64,000 nucleotides of DNA, taken from positions 2,525,255 through 2,589,254 of the forward strand of contig JAHBUE010000001.1 of the NCBI GenBank assembly GCA_019638235.1, given 5' to 3'. Source of the stretch: Cyclobacteriaceae bacterium. GTDB lineage: Bacteria > Bacteroidota > Bacteroidia > Cytophagales > Cyclobacteriaceae. Position numbers and translations under genes: made by a program. This document shows positions 35,513-44,275 of this stretch, piece after piece. The notes beneath the pieces were generated by a model. The model ran no database searches and was not told where the DNA came from. It worked only from the letters and a program-made list of their open reading frames with translations. Within the stretch, counting starts at the first letter, position 1. Every line of letters begins with the position of its first letter.

Positions 35513-35746
35513 ATGGAAGACCAGAGGAAAGAACGCATTAAACTCAATACAGAGATTATAAAAGTTCTCGTTTTACTCTTTATCGCAACTGGCGGTGGAG
35601 CTATTTCGTTAATCCTGACAAGGGATGTGCCCATAGCTCTGGAGAGGGCTTATACTGTGTTATCATTTGCCGGGATGCTGTTTGCTATTACTGCCGGAAT
35701 TTTGGCTATATTTGTTTATGTTCAAACCGAAAAGCTATTAAAATGA
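35513..35746 (+). CDS. 77-residue two-helix membrane protein
   Basis: An N-terminal charged stretch (EDQRKERIKLNTE) is followed by two hydrophobic helices (VLVLLFIATGGGAISLIL and VLSFAGMLFAITAGILAIFV) and a short charged tail. No family recognised. Its stop overlaps the ATG of the next small gene by 4 bp (ATGA at 35743-35746), so the two are coupled. Confidence 0.62.
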   Translation: MEDQRKERIKLNTEIIKVLVLLFIATGGGAISLILTRDVPIALERAYTVLSFAGMLFAITAGILAIFVYVQTEKLLK

Positions 35747-35877
35747 ACGAAATAGTAATGTACGTGGTCATAACCGGGGTCTTTTTGGGAGGCATGATAC
35801 CCCTGGTGTTAGGCATTATTCACTATGCCCGCGAAAACCGAAAACTGGATGCCTTAAATAAGGCCAAAGACCATTGA
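35743..35877 (+). CDS. 44-residue single-pass membrane protein
   Basis: ATG 35743 to TGA 35875-35877 encodes 44 residues: a hydrophobic helix (VMYVVITGVFLGGMIPLVLG) and a charged C-terminal tail (YARENRKLDALNKAKD). It overlaps the upstream 77-residue gene by 4 bp. The overlap and the clear membrane-helix pattern support it as real; function unknown. Confidence 0.6.
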   Translation: MNEIVMYVVITGVFLGGMIPLVLGIIHYARENRKLDALNKAKDH

Positions 35878-35927
35878 GGTCTTTATTGCTTTCTCCTTTT
35901 TCCAGGCTTTACAATGTATCTCTTCCT

Positions 35928-37511
35928 TTAATTCTTCTTAATCGTAAACTCTACCCTCCTGTTCAGCATTCTTCCTTCCTCTGTATCATTGCTGGCAACA
36001 GGCTTTGAACCGCCATATCCCTTTCCTGAAATTCTTTTCTTATCAATGCCTTTTGAAACTAAGTATTCCTTCACACGGTTTACGCGCTGCTGCGAAAGTT
36101 CCATCAACTGACGGAATGAACCCCGGCTGTCGGTATGGCCTGACAACTCAATTTCAACGTGCGGGTTTGCCTGCATAAAAGCCACTACCACGTCAAGCTC
36201 CTGGTAAGATTCCGGCAGCAGTGCAGGCTTGCTTTGGACGAACAATACGCTTTTCAAATTCACGGAAACCCCTACTTCTATCGGCTGCAACCGGAAGTTC
36301 ATTTCAAGCTCTTTCAACTCAAGCGTATGCAAATCAAGTTTTTCAAACGAACTGATGTATCCGGGTGCTGTTACTTCAAGTGTGTAGGATTGTGTTGACG
36401 GAACTTTTATCGAATACCCCTGGCTGTATTGTGCCGTTGCCGGATACGATTCGGAGGAAGCCGTAAACTTCAGGTTGGCCTGAACAGGCTGGTCGTTGGA
36501 GGCGTTCAGCACCTTGCCAAAAATTCTCACCTCATTTTCGCCAATTACATCTTCATATTTCTGTTCCTGTATCTTAATCAATGTATCCTGAGGAGCTACT
36601 GCAAATAAACTCGAATCTCTTTTCTCCGGGATGAAATAACGTATATCGCCATAGCCATCGCTGTTGGTAGTAGAAGTAAATAAAGAGTACCCCAACATTT
36701 CAAACGACCTGAAAAACAATTCGCGCCCTGTTGAATTAAAGGATGTGCCGAGGTTAACCGGCTCTGACCAGTTATGGTAGGAATCATCTAATCGTGTGCT
36801 GTAATAAATATCGAAACTTCCCATGCCCTGCTTTCTTCCATTACTTGAAAAATACAATGTACTTCCATCCGCGCTAAGCGAGGGGCTTAATTCTTGGAAT
36901 TGTGTATTGATTTTTGAACCTAAATTTCTTGGTTCGCCCCACTTGCCATCATTTCCTTTTATGGAAATATAAATATCTTCAACACCGTGTGTGCCATACG
37001 TTTCAGCCGAATAAACAAACACACGTTCATCGGCAGTTATGTGCCCGCTTTGAATGGATGATTTATTTTGAAAATAAGGAATGTAAATATTCTCCGGATT
37101 TGTCCAGCCCGCACCGCTCTTGCGCGAAACGGAAATACCTTGTGTGCGAACCTCGCCTGATGGGTCGTAATGACTAAGTAAATACAGCCTCATACCATCT
37201 GATGAAAATCCGGCCACAGCATTATACCCCCTGTTGTTAAGCGTTGGGCCGGCATGAACAGGCGCTGACCAGCCATTGCCCAACCATTGCGAAACCCAGA
37301 TATCGCCCGGGTCGCGCTGCCCGCCAACATTTTGCGGATGATTGCTTACGGTAAAATATAATGTTCTTCCATCAGGAGAAACCACAGGATTTTGCTCATC
37401 GTAGGTGGTGTTAACAAGCGCAAACGATGAAGCCGTAAACACCGACTGCCCAACACAAACAAATGAACAAGCCAAAAGCGATAAACAAAAAACAAATCTC
37501 ATATAAATCAA
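35928..37511 (-). CDS. PD40/OmpA outer-membrane protein
   Basis: A 527-residue envelope protein: signal peptide (FCLSLLACSFVCVGQS), an array of PD40/WD40-like beta-propeller blades in the first 300 residues (PVVSPDGRTLYFTV, SPSLSADGSTLYFSS), a carboxypeptidase-regulatory-like beta sandwich (about 325-400), and a C-terminal OmpA domain (SGHTDSRG and NRRVEF) that binds peptidoglycan. This architecture is common in Bacteroidota and resembles gliding/T9SS-linked proteins such as PorE, but membership is not shown. Monocistronic by spacing. Confidence 0.87.
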   Translation of the reverse strand: MIYMRFVFCLSLLACSFVCVGQSVFTASSFALVNTTYDEQNPVVSPDGRTLYFTVSNHPQNVGGQRDPGDIWVSQWLGNGWSAPVHAGPTLNNRGYNAVAGFSSDGMRLYLLSHYDPSGEVRTQGISVSRKSGAGWTNPENIYIPYFQNKSSIQSGHITADERVFVYSAETYGTHGVEDIYISIKGNDGKWGEPRNLGSKINTQFQELSPSLSADGSTLYFSSNGRKQGMGSFDIYYSTRLDDSYHNWSEPVNLGTSFNSTGRELFFRSFEMLGYSLFTSTTNSDGYGDIRYFIPEKRDSSLFAVAPQDTLIKIQEQKYEDVIGENEVRIFGKVLNASNDQPVQANLKFTASSESYPATAQYSQGYSIKVPSTQSYTLEVTAPGYISSFEKLDLHTLELKELEMNFRLQPIEVGVSVNLKSVLFVQSKPALLPESYQELDVVVAFMQANPHVEIELSGHTDSRGSFRQLMELSQQRVNRVKEYLVSKGIDKKRISGKGYGGSKPVASNDTEEGRMLNRRVEFTIKKN

Positions 37512-37563
37512 CCCTTAACTATTTACACTTTGTATTTAATCTCCAAGTCCTAAGTCTTAATAA

Positions 37564-38151
37564 CTACTTACTAACCCATTTATTACCGCGTATCGAAAAA
37601 CGCCAGGGCAAGTTAGCATCTGCACCAGCATAATCAATACCTATTCGTTTACTTACTTCACATTGCCGGGATGGCACTTTCCGGTCAATATCTTCAATCC
37701 AAACTTCATCATTCCACAACACTTTTCCATTCCACGACCGGTCAATGCCTAAAGCACGGGTTAATTTACCCGGACCGGAGGTGAGTTGATGTAGGGGTAT
37801 ATCGCCTCTTCGCTTAATCATAAGGTCAACGCCTTCCAACGGCTCCACTGCCCGAATCAAAACGGCTTCGGCAATGTCGCTTGTGTTGGTAACAACATTA
37901 AACAAATAGTGCATACCGTAGCACAAATACACATAAGCCCTTCCGCCATCGTCAAACATTATCTCATTTCGTTGCGTTTTTCGTCCGTTGTAGGCATGGC
38001 AACCGCGCTCCTTCCACGAATACGCCTCGGTTTCAACTATCATGCCCGAAGTAACTTTTCCCTTTATACTGGTTATCAGCACCTTGCCTAACAATTGGCG
38101 GGCAATTGTTACTACATTTTTCCGATGATAAAATGCCGGTTCAAGCTTCAT
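37564..38151 (-). CDS. DNA-3-methyladenine glycosylase (AAG/MPG family)
   Basis: A 195-residue base-excision repair glycosylase that removes alkylated or deaminated purines. The GMIVETEAYSW segment carries the catalytic Glu (E42, equivalent to E125 of the human enzyme) and Tyr44; AYVYLCYGMHYLFNVVT and SGPGKLTRALGI are further family segments. Length is normal for the bacterial form. Monocistronic. Confidence 0.94.
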   Translation of the reverse strand: MKLEPAFYHRKNVVTIARQLLGKVLITSIKGKVTSGMIVETEAYSWKERGCHAYNGRKTQRNEIMFDDGGRAYVYLCYGMHYLFNVVTNTSDIAEAVLIRAVEPLEGVDLMIKRRGDIPLHQLTSGPGKLTRALGIDRSWNGKVLWNDEVWIEDIDRKVPSRQCEVSKRIGIDYAGADANLPWRFSIRGNKWVSK

Positions 38152-38230
38152 AGCAATACCTTTCGTAAACCAAAAGAATCACTAATTTTACGACCCTCAA
38201 ATGTTTAAACCCTAAAAAATGATACACACT

Positions 38231-39124
38231 ATGAAAAAATTGTTAACTCTTATGTTACTGGTGGTTTTTGCCGCTTCCGCGGAAGCGCAAATACAAACAC
38301 CGGCCGCAAGCCCCGCTGCGAGTGTAAGCACTACTGTTGGTCTTACGGAAGTAAAAATCAATTACTCCCGTCCAAAATTAAAGGGAAGAAAAATCTTTGG
38401 CGAAGGCAAGGATTTTATGCACCCTTACGGTGAAATGTGGCGCACCGGTGCTAATGCCGGAACAGTTATCAGCTTCTCTGATGATGTTAAAGTGGAAGGC
38501 AAAGCCATCAAGAAAGGCGACTACCTGTTGCTGACTATTCCGGGTGCAACCGAATGGACAATAATCCTTTACAGCGACCCTTCCATTGGCGGAAATACAG
38601 CCGCTTACGACCAGGCGAAAGATGCGGTAAGGCTTACAGCAAAACCCACTAAACTTACCAACCCTGTTGAAACTTTTACTGTAAACATTACTGATATTTC
38701 TGACGACAACACCAAAGCAAACATTGAAGTATCGTGGGAGAACACTGCCGTGAAATTTGGCATTACGGTTGACTACGACTCGAAAGTGATGAAGTCGATA
38801 GAAGCCGGTACGCGAGTGAATCCGGGCAACTACGTTGCGGCAGCTAACTATTATTTTGAAAACGGCAAAGACCTGAAGAAAGCATTGGAGTGGATTACTG
38901 TTGGAATTGAAAGCGGTAATCCGGATGCGTTCTGGAATATCCACACCAAGGCAAAAATTCAACATGCTTTAGGCGATTATGCAGGAGCCATAGCTACTGC
39001 ACAGCAATCGCGCGATAAAGCCAAAGCTGCAGCCAGCGATTTTGGTTATGTGAAACTGAATGAAGACCTGATTGCGAAAATCAGTGCGGAAATGCCAAAA
39101 ACACCGGCTAAGAAGAAAAAGTAA
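38231..39124 (+). CDS. DUF2911 family secreted protein
   Basis: About 297 residues from the ATG at 38231 (MKKLLTLMLLVVFAASAEAQ signal peptide; an in-frame ATG at 38219 adds four residues). The DUF2911 domain is evident: TTVGLTEVKINYSRPKLKGR, in short VKINYSRPKLKGRKIFG, then GEMWRTGANAGTVI and the strand-rich middle. The C-terminal third is a TPR-like helical part (KALEWITVGIESGNPDAFW). Function unknown; common in Bacteroidota. A strong hairpin follows at 39187-39232. Confidence 0.88.
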   Translation: MKKLLTLMLLVVFAASAEAQIQTPAASPAASVSTTVGLTEVKINYSRPKLKGRKIFGEGKDFMHPYGEMWRTGANAGTVISFSDDVKVEGKAIKKGDYLLLTIPGATEWTIILYSDPSIGGNTAAYDQAKDAVRLTAKPTKLTNPVETFTVNITDISDDNTKANIEVSWENTAVKFGITVDYDSKVMKSIEAGTRVNPGNYVAAANYYFENGKDLKKALEWITVGIESGNPDAFWNIHTKAKIQHALGDYAGAIATAQQSRDKAKAAASDFGYVKLNEDLIAKISAEMPKTPAKKKK

Positions 39125-39130
39125 TATTCT

Positions 39131-39172
39131 CACGCAAAGGCGCAGAGAACGCTAAGAAAAACGCCAAGTTTT
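39131..39172. repeat. CACGCAAAGGCGCAGAGAACGC-like intergenic repeat (partial)
   Basis: The stretch CACGCAAAGGCGCAGAG followed by AACGCTAAG resembles a short intergenic repeat I recall seeing widely in Bacteroidota genomes. Only one copy lies in this window, so repeat status rests on memory. Confidence 0.3.
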
Positions 39173-39186
39173 AAAGAATGAGTATG

Positions 39187-39232
39187 AAAAAAGGCTGTTG
39201 TAAAAGTTATGCTTTTGCGGCAGCCTTTTTTA
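39187..39232. terminator. bidirectional terminator between DUF2911 and the symporter gene
   Basis: AAAAAAGGCTG (39187-39197) pairs with CAGCCTTTTTT (39221-39231), and the inner parts (TTGTAAAAG/CTTTTGCGG) pair partly. A-runs and T-runs on both sides fit termination of both convergent genes. It immediately abuts the stop of the symporter gene (39233). Confidence 0.83.
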
Positions 39233-40921
39233 TTAAGTTTTCTGTTTTATGAAAAGCTGAAGAACCAACCCGGTAACTACTACTATCGCGCAACCGATAA
39301 TGTTATAATGCAGAAAAGCAATATCGGTATAGCGATAACAATACAATATAACACATTCTGCAAGAATAGCCGCCCAGAAAACAGCCGTGCCCTGAACACG
39401 CTTCACATAAAAGGCTGTAATAAATATGCCGAGAATGGTTCCGTAAAAGAGCGAGCCGACAATGTTTACAAACTGTATCAGGTTTTCGGCAAAACTTGCC
39501 AGCATGGCAAACACCATAGCTAATAATGCCCACATAACAGTAAACCCACGCGAAGCTTTCAGGTAATGATCCGGTGAAGCGTGTTTATTGATTGAGCGCC
39601 TGTAAATATCCGATGCGGTTGTGGATGACAGGGCGCTGAGTTCACCTGCCATTGACGACATGGCCGCGAGGAACATAACCGCCAGCAACAACCCGATGAT
39701 ACCGCGCGGAAAATTATTTAGTACAAAATTTAAAAAGATATAATCCCTGTCTTGTGTTTTTGCAGTTGGTATGGCTTCCTGGATAGTTTCCTTAACTGCA
39801 TTACGTACTGATTTTTCTTTCTCCGTAATATCCAATACTTCCTTTTTCGCTTTAGCTATTCCGTTCACATTATCGGCATGAATGGACTCCACAAGTTTAT
39901 CTACCGCTGCACGCTTTTCTGCATACACGTTATTGTATTCCTGTTCAAGCTCTTCCAGCACAACCACTTTCTCCGTTTGCATGGCCTGTTCTTTCAACAC
40001 CTGGTTATGAAATACCGGAGGCTGATGAAACAAATAAAATACAAACACCAACACCCCGATAAACAGGATGATAAACTGCATCGGAATTTTCAGCAAGCCA
40101 TTGAACATTAATCCCAGCCGGCTTTCGGTAATGGATTTACCACCAAGATAACGCCCCACCTGCGATTGGTCTGTTCCGAAATAACTAAGAAACAAAAACG
40201 TACCGGCAATCAACCCCGACCAGATATTGTAGCGTTCATTCGGATTAAATTCCAGGTCAACTAAGTTTAGTTTACCCAACTCTCCCGCAATCTGCACCGT
40301 ATCGGAAAACGAAACCGCATCCGGCAGCATCGTAAACGCCAATATCCCGGCAAGGAGCATCCCGCCCATAACAACAGAAAGTTGCATCCGTTGAGTCAGG
40401 CTCACAGCACGCGAGCCACCCGATACACTATAAATAATAACCATCACTCCGATAAGCAACGTGGTTGCTGTAATCGGCCAACCGAGAATGGTAGATAAAA
40501 CCAACGAAGGTGCAAAAATGGTAATGCCTGCCGACAATCCGCGAAGCAATAAAAACAATCCTGCCGTTAACGAACGGGTTTTTAAATCAAATCGCGACTC
40601 AAGGTATTCGTATGCTGTTAATACATTAAGCTTGTAATAAATTGGAACGAAGGTTACAGAAATAATAATCATCGCCAACGGCAAGCCGAAATAGAATTGC
40701 AGAAATCGCATTCCATCCTCAATAGCCTGACCCGGTGTGGAAAGAAATGTAATGGCGCTTGCTTGCGTAGCCATAATGGAAATACCAATCATCCACCATT
40801 TCAGCGAACCATCTCCTTTCAAATAGCTCTCCATAGTTTTAGCGCCACGTGTTTTCCATACTCCGTAGGAAACGATAGCGAGGATAACTCCGAAAAGTAC
40901 AATCCAATCAATCAGGCTCAT
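39233..40921 (-). CDS. sodium:solute symporter (SSS family)
   Basis: A 562-residue SSS transporter from the ATG at 40921 (an extension to 41002 is the coding frame of the small upstream gene in another frame). Family segments: GRYLGGKSITESRLGL and SISIMATQASAITFLSTPG at the first helices. Thirteen or so helices flank a hydrophilic, coiled-coil-like insertion (about residues 299-393, rich in Glu/Lys). Such proteins couple Na+ to uptake of sugars, organic acids or nucleosides; substrate unknown. It is coupled to a 35-residue membrane protein by a 4-bp overlap. Confidence 0.88.
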   Translation of the reverse strand: MSLIDWIVLFGVILAIVSYGVWKTRGAKTMESYLKGDGSLKWWMIGISIMATQASAITFLSTPGQAIEDGMRFLQFYFGLPLAMIIISVTFVPIYYKLNVLTAYEYLESRFDLKTRSLTAGLFLLLRGLSAGITIFAPSLVLSTILGWPITATTLLIGVMVIIYSVSGGSRAVSLTQRMQLSVVMGGMLLAGILAFTMLPDAVSFSDTVQIAGELGKLNLVDLEFNPNERYNIWSGLIAGTFLFLSYFGTDQSQVGRYLGGKSITESRLGLMFNGLLKIPMQFIILFIGVLVFVFYLFHQPPVFHNQVLKEQAMQTEKVVVLEELEQEYNNVYAEKRAAVDKLVESIHADNVNGIAKAKKEVLDITEKEKSVRNAVKETIQEAIPTAKTQDRDYIFLNFVLNNFPRGIIGLLLAVMFLAAMSSMAGELSALSSTTASDIYRRSINKHASPDHYLKASRGFTVMWALLAMVFAMLASFAENLIQFVNIVGSLFYGTILGIFITAFYVKRVQGTAVFWAAILAECVILYCYRYTDIAFLHYNIIGCAIVVVTGLVLQLFIKQKT

Positions 40922-41025
40922 GAAAACGACAGGGTTAACCAAAGATAAAGTACAACCTGGAGCAACAAGGCACCAATCAGCAACGCATACCAGTGCGACC
41001 ATTTTTTAAATACAGGAGGCTCCAT
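40918..41025 (-). CDS. 35-residue membrane protein coupled to the symporter
   Basis: ATG 41023-41025 to TGA 40918-40920 encodes 35 residues, beginning MEPPVFKKWSHWYALLIG and continuing as one hydrophobic helix (ALLLQVVLYLWLTLS). The stop overlaps the symporter ATG as ATGA. Small helices of this kind accompany some SSS transporters (for example YhdT with PanF, DUF485 with ActP), but this one is shorter and I do not recognise it. The overlap, start and helix support it. Confidence 0.62.
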   Translation of the reverse strand: MEPPVFKKWSHWYALLIGALLLQVVLYLWLTLSFS

Positions 41026-41074
41026 TCAGGTTTTAGATTTAAGATTTTAGAATTATGATTTTTGATTTAAGTAA

Positions 41075-43588
41075 TCACTTACGTTTTGATTTCTTTAGAT
41101 TCTTTTTTGGAATAACTCCCTGTAACGGTTGCTTACTTACCGATACAAGATTAGCAAATAATTTATATGCACCGGCCACACCTTCCGGCAGTTCGCGAAA
41201 GAAGGATAAGCCGGTATAGATATAATATCCGTTTCCATATTTCGCTACCAATAAACTTCCATCTTTCGGATCTTCTCCTTTATCGTTCATCGATAGTATA
41301 GCTTCAAATTCACTCGCCCAGGTATTCGGGAAATATAAACCACGTTCCTGAACCCAATCCTTAAAATCATTGGTTGTGATTTTGTTCGGGTAATTCAGCA
41401 CAGGGTGATTGGGTAATAAGAAACGAACTTCCGAATTCTCATCCGTAACACGGTCGCGCGAAATGTTAAGTTTATAGGGAGTAAAGGTTGTGCCCAACTC
41501 AACACTTGTATTGTACTGCATTACTAAGGTACCGCCTTGTTTTACATACTCCAGCAAGGCGGGCATTAAAAAACGAAGACGCTCATTCGTGTTAATGGCA
41601 CGAACACCCAACACCACTGCATCCATGCGTTTAAGATTTTCTATTGTTACATCGCTGTTCTTCAGGTCAACCATTTCATAACCCATTGTACGCAACGCCA
41701 CCGGAATATCATCGCCCGCTCCACGAATATATCCTACCGTGTTGCCTTCGCGTTTCAGGTTAATACGAACAACTTTTGTTTCCGCTTTCGGTAAAAGGGT
41801 TTGCACAGGAATATGGTCGTAACTAATCAGTTGAAGGGATTGGTTAAAAATTTTGTCGCCCACCTTGAATGTTGCTGACAACTTACCCGTTACTTCTTCA
41901 TTGCCCGGATAAACCAAAAAGTCGTGAACCACTTCTTCCCCACGTGCTGAAATAGTTAGCGAAGCATCGGCTGGTTCCGTTTGCCAACCCTGTGGCAAAT
42001 TCAATTTAAGTGTTCCCGATATTGCTTTGCTCACAGCCGATTTAATTTGCACCTGTATAGTTTTAGGTGTTGCATCACTAAATACCAAAACGGGGTCGGA
42101 CAGGTTAACAAACACAGCCGGCACAATTTCAAAAGGCCGGTTTTGTTCGCCCTTCACCGGGTCAGTCCATTTATAAACCACCGGAACATGAATATGAACA
42201 GGTTCTTTATCAACCAGAATTTCAACAACCATTGTAAGCGCAGCATCATTCTCAGGCTTTCCGATTAGTTTTTCATCCGGCACGGTAAATAACCCGATTG
42301 AGTGCGGCTCGCGCAACCAATACGGATCGGAATACTCTTTTTTACTGTCAATTTTCTTTTGCACACGAAATGACAACGGAATATTGTTCTCAAGCTTTTG
42401 CTGAAACATTGTATCTAACGCAACATCGCCACAAGTTATCCTTTTCAGCGTAACCGGAAAGGCCGAGCGGTTTATCAACTCGTAATTCAACGTAACTACT
42501 TCACCGGGTGAGCCATGAAAAGTTCCGGCTACTACTTCAGCATAAAATCCAAGGCAGTCTTTTATAAGTAGATCTGTTTCCTTGAGTTTGCGATTACGCC
42601 AAACACCGGGTTCAACCTGCCTGATGACATTTCGTATCTGCATCAAAATCGGAATACTCTTGTATGGCGCTTCCAAATCAAACTCGCGAATAGCTCTATC
42701 CACCAAGGGTTGAACTTTCTCCCCGCCCTTCACCCGGCTCCATGTTGTGTTTACTCCATCAAAAATATCTCTGGCTGCATCGCCTCGTGTAAGTTCAAAA
42801 AATTCCTTCGCTTCTCCCCGTCTGCCCGATGCACCAAACCCCTGGCTTTTATGCTGACTGCGACTGGCTGCCGCCATCTCCGCATACGATTCTCCCAGCA
42901 ACGTATTATATCCGCCAACATCGAGCGCGGTTACACCGGGTGTGTTTTCATTAATCGTGTCGTTCCACCAACGGCCAGTGTTAATGTAGAGCCGTTTTGG
43001 TTGCCATGTAGTAAACGTTTTTAACTGATTGGGATAAGTGGTTGCTTTACCCGACACATCAAACGCTTCAATAGCCAGCATGGCCGAGGCAGTATGATGA
43101 CCGTGACCGGCACGCTCATTGGGCGGAAAACGTGTAAGGATTACATCGGGCTGGAAAGACCGGTACACGCGCACCACATCCGAAAGAATTTCATCCTTAT
43201 TCCAGGTTTCAAAAGTTTCATCTGCGGATTTTGAATAACCAAAATCATTGGCGCGTGTAAAAAATTGTTCGCCACCATCAATCTTGCGCGCTGTTATCAG
43301 TTCCTGCGTTCGAATCAACCCCAACAAATCGCGCATCTCAGGCCCGATCAGGTTCTGTCCTCCATCACCCCGCGTCATCGACAGGTAAGCAGTTGCGGCC
43401 AATCGTTCATTAGCTAAGTAAGCAATCACGCGCGTATTCTCATCATCGGGGTGTGCCGCCACATAAAGCGCTGAACCTAAGAAATTCAGCTTTTTCAATT
43501 TCAGTTTTATTTCGGCTGCGGCCGGTTGATTGTGCTGACCATACGCAAAAAAAGAAACGAAGAAAAACAGTGACAAAAATCGCATCAT
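41075..43588 (-). CDS. PIG-L (LmbE-like) family deacetylase, secreted, multidomain
   Basis: An 837-residue exported protein with signal peptide (FLSLFFFVSFFAYGQ). The N-terminal PIG-L domain has the Zn motif AAHPDDE (H46, D48, D49) and a later HGHH. The middle has beta-sandwich repeats, and the C-terminal domain (about 620-800) resembles a class I glutamine amidotransferase-like/ThuA fold (DAVVLGVRAIN, GGTLVMQYN). PIG-L proteins remove acetyl groups from N-acetylglucosamine-type sugars. The large Bacteroidota form is probably a periplasmic carbohydrate deacetylase; the substrate is unknown. Confidence 0.88.
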   Translation of the reverse strand: MMRFLSLFFFVSFFAYGQHNQPAAAEIKLKLKKLNFLGSALYVAAHPDDENTRVIAYLANERLAATAYLSMTRGDGGQNLIGPEMRDLLGLIRTQELITARKIDGGEQFFTRANDFGYSKSADETFETWNKDEILSDVVRVYRSFQPDVILTRFPPNERAGHGHHTASAMLAIEAFDVSGKATTYPNQLKTFTTWQPKRLYINTGRWWNDTINENTPGVTALDVGGYNTLLGESYAEMAAASRSQHKSQGFGASGRRGEAKEFFELTRGDAARDIFDGVNTTWSRVKGGEKVQPLVDRAIREFDLEAPYKSIPILMQIRNVIRQVEPGVWRNRKLKETDLLIKDCLGFYAEVVAGTFHGSPGEVVTLNYELINRSAFPVTLKRITCGDVALDTMFQQKLENNIPLSFRVQKKIDSKKEYSDPYWLREPHSIGLFTVPDEKLIGKPENDAALTMVVEILVDKEPVHIHVPVVYKWTDPVKGEQNRPFEIVPAVFVNLSDPVLVFSDATPKTIQVQIKSAVSKAISGTLKLNLPQGWQTEPADASLTISARGEEVVHDFLVYPGNEEVTGKLSATFKVGDKIFNQSLQLISYDHIPVQTLLPKAETKVVRINLKREGNTVGYIRGAGDDIPVALRTMGYEMVDLKNSDVTIENLKRMDAVVLGVRAINTNERLRFLMPALLEYVKQGGTLVMQYNTSVELGTTFTPYKLNISRDRVTDENSEVRFLLPNHPVLNYPNKITTNDFKDWVQERGLYFPNTWASEFEAILSMNDKGEDPKDGSLLVAKYGNGYYIYTGLSFFRELPEGVAGAYKLFANLVSVSKQPLQGVIPKKNLKKSKRK

Positions 43589-43698
43589 GCAGTATCAGAA
43601 TTTTAAGCCAATAAACATAAAAATACTATGAGGGATATACAACTTACACAATGGAGCTAAACACCGGCTAAGCGGTAAATGAACAGGGTTAACGAACG

Positions 43699-44178
43699 TT
43701 ACACCCTTCCCATCTTTTGGCCGTTTATAAAGTAATCTCCGCTTTCATTAATGGTTATTACTATGCGGCTTACTTCCGCCTTATCGGCAGATAGAAAATA
43801 AACAACGTGTTCGTATCCTGAAACCCTGTCTTTGGCGTCATCGGTAAACCCGACATCCAATTTAATTTCCTTCCCGGTTTCAAACTTCCGGTTGTTGAAG
43901 ATCACCTTTCCATCGCGCATAATTCTTATGCGTGCTTCATTGGCTGCCGTTTCATTAACCGTAAGGTACAACGTTAAATGCGGGAGCGGGTCGGGGCTGG
44001 TTCTTTTCAGGTATTCGGCCCGTGTTTCATCCATGTGCACTTTATTCGGATTACCGGATGGTCGTTGCACGAATTTTAAATCAAGCCGAACAGAAAATTC
44101 TTCACTTGTCTTATACGGCACTTCCTGTTCCGGATACATGAAAACGTAAAGAATCACTAAAATAAATAGTATTGGCAT
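43699..44178 (-). CDS. hypothetical protein with an N-terminal membrane anchor
   Basis: About 159 residues from the ATG at 44178 (an in-frame TTG at 44223 precedes it). A single hydrophobic helix (PILFILVILYVFMYP) anchors a soluble beta-rich domain (VRLDLKFVQRP, LTLYLTVNETAANEARIRIM, EHVVYFLSADKAEVSRIVITINESG). Not recognised. Monocistronic, between the PIG-L gene and a divergent GNAT-like gene. Confidence 0.6.
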   Translation of the reverse strand: MPILFILVILYVFMYPEQEVPYKTSEEFSVRLDLKFVQRPSGNPNKVHMDETRAEYLKRTSPDPLPHLTLYLTVNETAANEARIRIMRDGKVIFNNRKFETGKEIKLDVGFTDDAKDRVSGYEHVVYFLSADKAEVSRIVITINESGDYFINGQKMGRV

Positions 44179-44275
44179 GTGTATACAATGAACATACAAG
44201 TATACTAAAACGGAAGCTGGCAATCGACACTTAACGATAGGCGATAAGTAAAATAATAGACTTATTTTGCAACGT

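Noticed and set aside
38378..38965. 195-codon minus-strand frame inside DUF2911
   Set aside because: Antisense to a gene with a clear signal peptide and domain; no motif.
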